Part shown: one piece after another, positions 55,352 to 64,000 of the stretch
How positions within the stretch are numbered: position 1 is the first letter of the stretch
Layout: each line of letters begins with the position of its first letter
Assembly: GCA_964035545.1 (NCBI GenBank)
Contig: OZ037765.1
Coordinates: forward strand, 23,314,004-23,378,003
From: Bugula neritina
Taxonomy: Eukaryota; Bryozoa; Gymnolaemata; Cheilostomatida; Bugulidae
Length of the DNA stretch: 64,000 nucleotides
Reading direction: 5' to 3'
The notes under the pieces: generated by a model
Database searches by the model: none
What the model was told of the DNA's origin: nothing
The model's input: the letters and a program-made list of their open reading frames with translations, nothing else
Program-made: the position numbers and the translations under genes

Positions 55352-57064
55352 TTAAAATATTTCTCGGAACTTCATTTCTGTTGTTTTCAGGGAATAATAA
55401 AATCCTTTCCAGGCTTCCCATTCCACACCATCAGCAAAGGAACTGTGAGTACCATTTAAGTACTTGCCATTCAAATTAGACCTGTGACATTTGTTATACC
55501 ACCAAGCACCGTGAAAGGCTACTGCACAGTGATCACTTCTAGCGTCGTTGTCATTATCAATCGTTGAAAATCTATATCCATTGTGGTAGGCCAAACTGTC
55601 TCCTAAAAATAGGTAATGCTGTAGTTTAATATCATAACTAGTATATGAATGTGTAATTTTGAAGGTCTATAGTGTAAAATTTTGGCCAAACATGTAATAA
55701 GCCATGCAATGTAAACACTGTAAAACAAACTATTATAATCATACATTAGTTTGAAGATGTATTTAACCTGGCTAATTTATATTAAATTATCAGCAACTCA
55801 TTAAGCAAGTTTCATCAAAAAGTCCACAAAATGATTACCTTATTTCAGAGCAAAATTGATATACTATAGGTGTTATTACAGTGCTTATGTGCTGGATTTA
55901 ACTACAAATTGCTATGAAGTTTTTTAAATTATTGGCTACAAACAAATTTTTAATTAAATTATGTCAAAGATTAATCAGCATTCGAGATAAAACATTATAT
56001 TAAAGATAATCTACAACTATTAAAAATAGCATGCACAAGCATTAAGTGAGTAGGTAGCAATTGGTAGCAGTATTTACTTTCAATAAAGACTCACCTGCTG
56101 TCCCAGAAAAGCCAGACACTGCAAGTTTATATTCAGTGGATGAGTCACCAACATTGAAACTGCTATACCTCGCATAGGCTGTTTCATCATCAAGACTTTC
56201 AAGGTCAACTCTCAACTCATGATTGCCATTAACTTGCAGAGCAGCTACCAGGTTGTCATTTCCTAGCCAGAACTCTCCGGTTAAACTACCAAATCCTAGT
56301 TTGTAGTCGGCCCACTTTTTGTAGAAATCAACTGAACCATCCATTCTCCGTTGGAATACCTATCATATGCATTGAAACCGGTATTTATTCATATTTAGGC
56401 AGCTGCAAGTTATTAAGAAAGTTAATGTGAACAGTTTTTTGTGTCAAGTAGCATTAATTATAAAGTAAGTTACTGTTTAATATGCTATGTATATTGAAAC
56501 ATGTATAAGAACCTGGTTCTGGTATATCAAATATAAGAATATAAATAAACTATTAAAAATGTTCAATAGAAAGTTCCGCATTCTGGAATCGAGTACTATA
56601 GCTCATTGTTATATGAACCACTCTAATACATAGAAGTTATTTACAATTAGTACAATGATACTCACAATCCATCCACCTCCATCAGTTTTCTGGTCACAGA
56701 CGACATCGATTGAAGAGTCAGCATGTCCTGTAGGGTAGATTGTGTAAACACCAGTCTCATTATGACCAAGACACAGCAAATCTAAGCATGATGTAGGTTT
56801 ACAGAGAGTTTTCGTCTTCAGTCTCTCATAGCAATACTCTTCCACCTCACATTCCAGCTGTAAACACAATGGGCCACAGTATTATACTAAAGTTAGTAGC
56901 AGAAGATTATTCTCAAAACGTACTTTTATTTATTTAAAGAATTGCAACTTTGTGTTTTAATTAACTTCCTATATAAGTAAGTAATAACTAGTATAACTCT
57001 GTAATATACTTACTGCTTGAAGCGAAGTTGCTAACAAAAGTGTCAATAAAATATACACTTGCAT
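55352..57064 (-). CDS. Secreted fibrinogen-related domain protein 7 (intact, 4 exons)
   Basis: Exons on the minus strand: 57064-57014, 56857-56666, 56359-56095, 55602-55352 (stop TAA), all GT-AG, phases 0, 0, 1, 252 residues. The signal peptide is MQVYILLTLLLATSLQA. A Cys-rich N-terminus follows (LECEVEEYCYERLK, sequon [18 protein letters not shown]). Exon 3 starts [16 protein letters not shown] and includes [12 protein letters not shown]. Exon 4 has the canonical calcium loop DNDND and WWYNKCH...NLNGKYL, closer to typical fibrinogen/ficolin domains than genes 1-2. It is the open sister of pseudogene 5. Intron 1 is short (156 bases). The likely poly(A) signal is AATAAA at 55274-55269. The coding region is intact but the TATA box is altered. 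Confidence 0.9.
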
Positions 57065-57147
57065 ATTTCCAGGGATTTCTATGCAGTAGACTACAAGTAT
57101 ATATAGTTTTACAGCACAACTCAAGTGCAGAACACAGAAAACTTTTC

Positions 57148-57172
57148 AGCTTTTTACTTTCTGCTAGCCAAT
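57148..57172 (-). promoter_or_regulatory. FReD gene 7 promoter with altered TATA box
   Basis: The CCAAT element (57168-57172) is kept. The TATA position reads AAAGTAAAAAGCTG on the minus strand instead of AAAGTATAAAAACC. The ACTTGAG-type start block is also changed. Confidence 0.6.
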
Positions 57173-57281
57173 CAAATTCAAATGTATCTGCCATTGACCA
57201 ATACAGATGAAAATGATGCCATGAAAACAAACATTTTATATAGTTTTTATTATCTTATTTTATACTCTAGGTAGAGCTGAA

Positions 57282-57285
<4 letters not shown>

Positions 57286-57340
<55 letters not shown>
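57286..57340. repeat. (AT)n microsatellite
   Basis: About 55 bases of AT repeat. The sister unit has non-repetitive sequence here (around 41120). Confidence 0.95.
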
Positions 57341-57343
<3 letters not shown>

Positions 57344-57383
57344 AAAATGAATTATTTTCACATTTCAGTTATCAGTTAGACAT

Positions 57384-57962
57384 TGTAAAGATATAATAGT
57401 CATATCTTAGTTCACTCGGGCTACCCCAGGCTTTATGGTTGGAAAAGCTCGGGTTTATGGATTGCCTGCTGCTCCACTTGCTGCTACACCTCATCCATGC
57501 TTGCTTGTGTGGCTTTTAAATGGCTTGTGATTCAATGGCAATGGAGTTCTGTTATGTAGCCAACTGACAGATGTACTGAATTTAGTTACAGCGTTTTAAA
57601 CAGTCAGTCTCAGATTTTTGTTGGAAATAGTCGTTAATTTAGCATAACATATAGTGTGTGTCAGCAGGAGGCCAAAGGTCAGTAGAGTAACTCATTTATT
57701 TAATTTTATATTTTGTTCATAAAGTTCTGTATTTCATTTTTTATATTCCGCCATAGTCGTTTTATTAAGTTTTGTTTGTATTTTGTTTCTGTATTTGTTT
57801 CTGTATTGGTATAATTTGTGTTAATGTAGGTTTCACGGTATATATAAGATAAATAAAGAACCAGTAAACCACTCCATGCAACTTAGTAACACACATACTC
57901 AATAGTGAAACCTTACATCCCTCTATAGTGAAACCTTAACAGTGAAACCTACAGCCTTAACA
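57384..57962 (+). mobile_element. Solo LTR (579 bp), inferred
   Basis: This block is missing from the sister unit between 41189 and 41193. It starts TGTAAAG and ends TTAACA, and is flanked by GACAT (57379-57383) and GGCAT (57963-57967), a 5-bp duplication with one mismatch. It contains TATATAAG and AATAAAG close together near 57840-57858, then short repeats of AGTGAAACCTTA. It has no ORF. The LTR nature is inferred; orientation is from the TATA and AATAAA order. Confidence 0.6.
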
Positions 57963-57967
57963 GGCAT

Positions 57968-59560
57968 TTCTTGCTAAATGATTTATTTAAATCATATATG
58001 GTTTTATTTTGTTTGTGTTTCAACTAAATTTTTGTTGTCAAACAGTAAAGCGGTCAATTATTATAGTGAAGCAGTAGCACAATTTTAGGCTCTTATTACA
58101 TTGTTTCATGACTTGCGCTTGAAGGAATTTATGAGTTTATGTAATAATATTAGATTAGCACAAATATGTTTTAGGTTCAGCAATATACATTTATGTTGCT
58201 ATCAAGTGTTAATGGATTTTAACTTGTTGTAACACTTGGTATTGCCCAAGTTGGTAATAGGCTTAAGGGCTCGTCACATTTATATTTTTATTGCTTTGCT
58301 GTTTGAATTACCCAGACTTTAATCAAAGATATTTTCTAAAATACACACCAAGATTTACACATTATGGAACTGTACATGTACTTTTCATCAGAGGTATAAG
58401 CGCAACTTTAGCCTGATTGTAATTAATTTCCATACAGACAACACTAGTTATAGTTATTATCATCTGTAGCTATCACGAATAGATTTGGCATGCCTGGGCT
58501 ACCTCTGCCTTGATGAATGGGGAGGGAGCTACTTCAGGTGCTATTATGCACTACTAGCCAGAATTCCTAAATCATCAGTCCACACCTAGCAGCTGAACTG
58601 ACCAGTTACAGATTAAATGAGATTATGATAGTAATAGAACACATTGTGGTATCTAACAGTAGAAGTACTCCAAATAAAACTGTAAAAATTGCAAACAAAG
58701 AGCACATGCTTTAGGGTTGCTATTATGGTTGTTCACCATGCCCACCCCATGTCCACCTTATATAATATTATAGTAATTATTAACCTAGCTGCCCCAGGCA
58801 TATGATGGTACAGGTATATTCTAAGTGCATGAATGACATTCATATTATAACTTTTTATAAGATGGTAAACAATTATATTTAATAAATCAGCATGTTTGCT
58901 AGATTATTATGCTTGGGACGCAACAGCATGTTCATGAGTTCATGTTATGTGTGATTATGTCAGCTATGAAGAACAATGAAAAAGTGTAACACAACAAGAA
59001 GCCTGATTTTAGTATTTCAAGCAATATTCATTTCTAGTAAAACAGAAACTTATGCCCTACATATATAATAGCACAGTTTAAAACATTTAGAAAGTAATTT
59101 TAATTTTTTACTCAATTTTACATAAAATGTTCAAATAGCCCTGGCTTTCCTATATAATATTGTTAAAGCTATATAGACCTATAGGTTTGATTTAAATGCA
59201 ATATTTTTATATAAAGTTATAAAATCAGTAAAACATAATGGTTAAAGCAATCAAAGTGCGCCTGATGATTGAATTGAATGATTTGCTTTACTAGAAAAAA
59301 CTTCCACTAATAAATAATATACATTATATATGCAAGGATTTTCACTGAATTGTTTTACCAAAGTTATAATAATTCAAGTTCATTAGGCTATGTAAAAACT
59401 TTATATTACTTTTTTTTAAATTTCAACTTTAAAATAAATTTTTTCTATTGCATATTTTGTGATAATATATTATTTATATTTTCATCTTTGATATACCGGA
59501 ATCATTTTCTTATGAAAAGTAATTTTTCATCAAACAAAATAAACAGTAACTTACTTTGTG
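57968..59560. other. Non-coding flank, diverged copy of 41190-43110
   Basis: It matches unit 1 in blocks. About 58085-58650 is poorly matched. No gene was seen. Confidence 0.45.
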
Positions 59561-59727
59561 AAAAGACTCATATACAGGCCATCCCAGTGAGAACCCAAGG
59601 ACTTTTTTCAACTATTTTGGCATTAAGGAGCCTTTCCTAACATCACTCCTAGCCTTCACTGGGAGTTGCACCACTGGACTAATGTTACTTAGCCAGTCCT
59701 CTAACCTCTAAACCACAGCTGCTCTCT
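59561..59727 (-). mobile_element. tRNA-derived SINE, copy 3 (internally deleted)
   Basis: The duplicate of the SINE at 43112-43321 lacks part of the body (AACCC joins directly to AAGGAC, losing the CTGATGGAAAGG block). The head-end sequence CAGCTGTGGTTTAGAGG is retained. Confidence 0.7.
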
Positions 59728-59835
59728 ACAATTTGTATATATATTTAAATATTTTTTGCTTTAAATTTTTTAATTAATTTGTATAAATGACATGTTAGCT
59801 GCCAAAAGGCATTTCTCACTTTCAATGTGTTGTAG

Positions 59836-60809
59836 GTGTTTCAAAGAAGATTGAATGGTTCAGTTGATTTCTACAAAAGGTGGGACCACTACGAACAAGG
59901 ATTTGGTATTCTGAGTTGAGAGTTTTGGCAACAATGTGTTGAGGGTTGACCTTGAAAGTTTTAGTGCATGGTGAAACAAGCTATGCTAAGTTCAGCAGCT
60001 TCAATGTTGGTGATGAATCAACAAAATATTATTTTCTTGGTGTCTGGCTATACTGGGTTAGCAGGTTGGCATCTATTAAAAGTATAAATCTTGCCAATAA
60101 CTGCTACCAACTCAACAAATGTGTCCAATAGTTGCTGATTATATTCAAACTAATGCAATATCTCATAATTTTCTAGTAATGCCCATTAATGCTTCAAATT
60201 AACTTTGCAAGTTTTTGGTTATGAATTTCCAAAATTCAGTTAAAAAAAATTTTCTTGTTCTATAGCCAATGATTTGAAAAATTTATAACAATCCATTAAG
60301 TGACATACACTATCAGATCAGGGGTGCCACCAATCTATCTTCCTATATTAATCCAATTCTTTTACAAAATTCTTTTGAAATCTGCCTAATATTAGTGTAT
60401 ATTATAGAGCAGGTGAAGTTTATTTTCAGTCTATTGACTATAAGATTTTTGTTGTATGGCTAACTAAATATTTGGCCAACATTTTGGGTCTATAAGCCCT
60501 CAAGATATATTTTGTGGTTCCAGTTGATAATATAAAACATCGATTTTTTCTGGAGACAGCCTTCTATGTAACAATGGATGTAAATTTTCCACAAGAGATC
60601 ATGACAACGATGTTGACAATGAACACTGTGCAATTGAATTTGATGGTGCTTGGTGGTATAGAGCTTGCCATAGTTCTAACTTGAATGGCAAGTACTTGAA
60701 TGGTACTCGCAGCTTCTTTGCTGATGGTGTGGAATGGGAGGCCTGGAAGGGATACTATGATTCTCTGAAGACAACAGAAATGAAGTTCCAAGAAAGTTTT
60801 CAAAGTTGA
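59836..60809 (+). pseudogene. FReD copy 8, pseudogene
   Basis: Exon 3 (59836 to about 60065) starts VFQRRLNGSVDFY. It then has a stop (GAGTTGA), a deletion of about 50 bases removing the WLGND...QAA segment, and further shifts. Exon 4 (60553-60809) is fully open and encodes GDSLLCNNG..., DHDNDVDNEHC, GAWWYRAC, SNLNGKYLNG and TEMKF, with a 2-residue extension before TGA. Its acceptor is TTTTTCTG instead of TTTTTCAG. Exons 1-2 and the promoter are missing; a SINE lies where exon 2 would be expected. Confidence 0.85.
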
Positions 60810-61975
60810 GGCTTTTACAAGTGCAAATTGTGAAATTCAGTACACATACTTTAATTGGGTAATTTTTTGAAAAAGTCAAACACCAAAGTTTTGTTCATGT
60901 TTTACGTTTGAGTGAGCTGCTACAATATTAGACAAGAAACTTGACAGACATGCAATCTATTACGTAATGTAACAATGTCTGAGAAATAAATCAAAAGAGA
61001 GTGTTACTAATTAAGCAACTCTTGGTGTGAAAGAAGTGAAGCTATTAAATTTGCTTGCTAATAATTTTGCATTCTTGATTTTTGTAGCATAGTTATCTTA
61101 TAAATCTTGTACATGTTCTTTTGTATACATTATGGTTACACTTTTTACAAGCACATCTGGTTAAGCACTTGAGGTTTTACAGCCATGTTGTAACATATAT
61201 ATACGAATCTAAGCGTTACATCAATTCAAACATTTTGTGTGGTGTTTTAGAGAGTCCCTTACATATTTCATAATTGACATTTTCAAAAGTTAACTTTTCA
61301 GTGGAAGTTCAAAGTTTTGCTATAGTGACTTGATATTCCTAAAACACAAATAATGATTTTAGATGGCTGATGTCTTATCAAATTCTTTTTTTGGTTTCTA
61401 AAATTTAACTTTTTGTAAATACCATTGACTTAAATCAATTTTCCTGGCTTATTATTGCTTTTTTCACAATTTTATGAGAAACCTATTTAGGATATGCATC
61501 AAATTTTGAATAATCCAACTTGGCTTTTATAGCAAATTCATATAATTTGAAAATTTTCTAGCTTAATATTCATGATGAATGGTGCAGTACATTGGTGAAT
61601 AAAATACAGTTTGCACTCACTACTCAGTAGTCAGTATAGCATTAACACTTTTGTATACTAGTAATGAAATTCTCATTCCATTGAGTTATATTTTCAAGTA
61701 TCTCAACTGATAGTAAGATGAAAGCTAAAGCAGGCACTGCCTATAATTTCAACAATGAATTGAATACAGTTATATTAATTATTGATAATTTTATTTATGA
61801 TGAAGTTACAATGAAAAACTAATATTTTACATCCTTATAGGGAACTTAAAATCTGACGAACTGAATATGTAGAAACAATCTAAAAGCATTAAGCTGTTGT
61901 TGACAGCAATAACACAATGCAGAGCATCTTTTAGTCTATGAAGCATATTCGATTTTAAAAATGTCAGAGAAAGAG
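60810..61975. other. Intergenic sequence and TXNL1 3' flank
   Basis: Convergent 3' ends of FReD copy 8 and TXNL1. 61431-61975 is shared with unit 1. No gene was recognised. Confidence 0.5.
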
Positions 61976-62598
61976 TTAATGACTTTCACCAGCTTTTCCA
62001 GCTACTCTCTTAAAGTCGTTCATGTTGGTAGTGCTAACAGGTGTTCCTATGAAAGCTAAATGATCAATTTGGGTGGTCTCTTCTCCCCCTTGGTTGTCCT
62101 TCACAAACATGGTTACAGACTGAACGCTCTGAAACTTGACATACTTCAGATTGATCACACTGCCCTCCTTCATATCTTCTTCCGTCAAGGTGAGCTCCTG
62201 GACAGCTACCATACTTTCTGCAGAATCAAAGTCTGGAGCATTTGGCAGATTCAGGAAAAGCCTTACAGTCTTTGGAGCCTTTGGACCATCAGCAAGTATT
62301 CGTAGTGAATGCAGCTTCATCTGCTGGTTGAATGCAACAGTAATAATAAGTTGCTCATCTACATCTGACTCCAGAAACCCACCACCAGTTCCCCAAGCAT
62401 GTTCTAGTTTATGATCATCAGATTCATTAAGGCACTCTGATCCTGTTGCATCCATAAAGGAGTGCAGGTTCATCTGCCCTTTGGGTAGTGACTGACTGGC
62501 ACCATCACCAGCTTCATCAGCACCTGAAGATCCAGCTTCCGGCACAACAGTACTAGCCCACTTTCTTACCATGGCTGTAAGAGCTTCTGGGTTTGCAC
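61976..62598 (-). CDS. TXNL1: Thioredoxin-like protein 1, last exon (PITH domain), partial
   Basis: One exon of 623 bases. The acceptor CACTCAG is just upstream of 62598, and the reading starts with 2 bases of a split codon (x-GT), then ANPEALTAMVRKW; stop at 61976-61978. It covers a Ser/Gly-rich linker and the PITH domain: [63 protein letters not shown] and the C-terminus [16 protein letters not shown]. This matches the C-terminal half of TXNL1, a thioredoxin-fold protein that associates with the 26S proteasome. The N-terminal thioredoxin domain with its CGPC site must lie in exons right of the window, as none is seen up to 64000. The start at the internal ATG (62572) is not the true start. 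Confidence 0.95.
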
Positions 62599-64000
62599 CT
62601 GAGTGAATAATTGAATAAGTTATTTGTATAATTTATCAGGATGGTTAATTACAGGAATAGTACTTGAATGTTGCTTGTTCGTAAAATGAGTCTAAAAATA
62701 TTGCAAGCAAGAGCAGTGTAACAGACATAATAGAGCATCATACAAAAAGGGAAGATAACTCTGAAAAGCTAGAATCTGAGTATAAAGACTATTTGGCATA
62801 AAGCTGGCCACCATAATAATATCTACACAGCCCAACTTTTAAGATATGATTGCCCAACTACAATATACTTGTGACAGACTATAAGAGAACTAGTGAATAT
62901 AATAAGTTGTAATCTACAATTTATCTCAATCAGATACAAAATGTATACATACAAAACAAGAAATGATCAAATGGTGGCAAAATGCCTCAGATAGGTAGAC
63001 ATTAAAGATATTTCAGGAAACAAATAAGATGAGAACAGTGCACTCTGCCAAAATACTAACACCATAAATTAATTGACTAAAACACAGTCAGGTTACTATA
63101 TCTCAGAAAAATCTTAGCATATGTACTGATAGAGCATATCAATATTGAGTAAAATACTCAGCCAGCAAGTTGCTGGCCCAGACTAAGCTAAGGAATTATG
63201 TCTAAAGTAAATCATAATTTCAAAAAACAGGATGCACAGTGGTTATTAGTCTAGACTCTAGACCAAAAGCAAAGCAAGACATCATAAAAACAAAAAGTCA
63301 GCTTTACAATATGTGAAGTATTACCTATTGTATATATTACTAGGCTAAGCATCAAAACGGTGGTTGTAGTAATTTGGATTATAATTTTGGAAGATTCTGA
63401 AAAAACTCAATGAATAGAAATTGGCACTATTAAATATTCTAGAAAAAGGTAGATCACCAATATTTTCAGCTTGCTATTTGGTTAGATGACAACAAAGTTT
63501 TCATTATAAGTTTCAATAATTGTTACTGGTTCAGTGTCACCGGCTGTGCTGAAAAAAACCTGTCAGACCTGATAGAAATTAGATAATGAACAAATCAATA
63601 CTAAGAATATTAACAAGAGAAAGAAACTCCCAATAACATTTGCTACATGTTAACGGTTACAATATGAATATTAGCTACATGGTTACTTTATATACTTATA
63701 ATATTTACTCTATAACATATATTTAATTTTATACTATTTTATTAATATTAGTATTACAACTACTATTGTCTATTAGTATCACTATTAATTATTATTTATT
63801 AGACTTAGTACTAATCACTATTACTATTAGTACTACCACTAGTATTAATATTATTATTAGTTTTATTTCAATTGGTATTGTCAATCATTACTGATTAACT
63901 TTAAGGTTGCCATTACAAATAATCAATTTACCTAAACTTGAACTCAAAGGTTAATAAACAGTCAAAAACTAAGATATTTGAAAGTTACTACTTACTAACA
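62599..64000 (-). other. TXNL1: TXNL1 intron (partial)
   Basis: No exon of the thioredoxin domain was found. The far end (about 63700-63880) is rich in ATTATTA/ACTATT low-complexity sequence. Confidence 0.6.

Larger units (their letters stand above)
48359..62157. repeat. Tandem segmental duplication, unit 2
   Basis: It begins with TAGTGTACAGCTGCACC (as at 35845) and ends in the TXNL1 exon, where unit 1 stops. It contains an LTR retrotransposon, FReD copy 7 (minus), a solo LTR, FReD copy 8 (plus) and the TXNL1 3' region. It is longer than unit 1 because of insertions. Confidence 0.9.

Noticed and set aside
62060-62414. Plus-strand frames across the TXNL1 exon
   Set aside because: They are antisense shadows of the PITH-domain coding exon.

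Overview
The window is animal nuclear DNA. The genes have GT-AG introns, TATA/CCAAT promoters, signal peptides, fibrinogen-related domains (FReD) and a TXNL1 (thioredoxin-like 1, PITH domain) gene. The DNA is strongly AT-rich, with introns of a few hundred bases and many LTR retrotransposons, tRNA-type SINEs and DNA transposon remnants. This suggests an invertebrate; sponge, tunicate and cnidarian all fit, and the sequence does not decide between them.

The host content is a birth-and-death cluster of one secreted FReD lectin-like gene. All copies descend from a four-exon gene: a 17-residue signal peptide, a 64-residue Cys-rich N-terminal exon, then two exons for the fibrinogen C-terminal fold, with intron phases 0, 0, 1. 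Three copies look intact: 5321-7110 (-), 13221-15255 (+) and 55352-57064 (-). Broken copies lie at 18090-19963, 33676-35575, 38101-39813, 43427-47319 and 59836-60809, and there is an exon relic near 2900. The last exon visible of TXNL1 lies at 61976-62598 (-).

Layout: 1-1156, 3' end of an LTR element (minus). 2.9-7.2 kb, FReD relic, repeat field and FReD gene 1. 7.7-11.8 kb, DNA transposon debris with a 36-bp palindrome. 13.1-15.3 kb, FReD gene 2. 16.5-17.8 kb, BEL/Pao and gypsy fragments and a 21-bp minisatellite. 18.1-20 kb, FReD pseudogene 3 with a MITE in its splice donor. 21.3-23.9 kb, gag-protease-only LTR element. 25.0-28.5 kb, SINE, an LTR, and the 3' end of an LTR element encoding an unusual zinc-finger/coiled-coil protein. 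28.5-33.6 kb, gene-free DNA. 33.7-35.6 kb, FReD pseudogene 4. 35.85-62.16 kb, a tandem duplication of a unit holding a minus FReD gene, a plus FReD pseudogene and the 3' end of TXNL1. Each copy later received its own insertions, including a complete Ty3/gypsy element with identical-looking LTRs at 48535-53264 and a second gag-protease element at 44561-47207.

The most unusual signals are four. (1) A family of 3'-ORF proteins (C2H2 finger, a conserved VDQ-TF motif, coiled coil) occurs in two separate LTR elements. (2) The LTRs of that group carry nested TCGG/CCGA dyads just upstream of their TATA boxes. (3) Gag-protease-only LTR elements have proper LTRs, a tRNA-Ser-like primer site and a target duplication but no polymerase. 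(4) The tandem duplication can be read to near base level, with empty insertion sites preserved in the sister copy.
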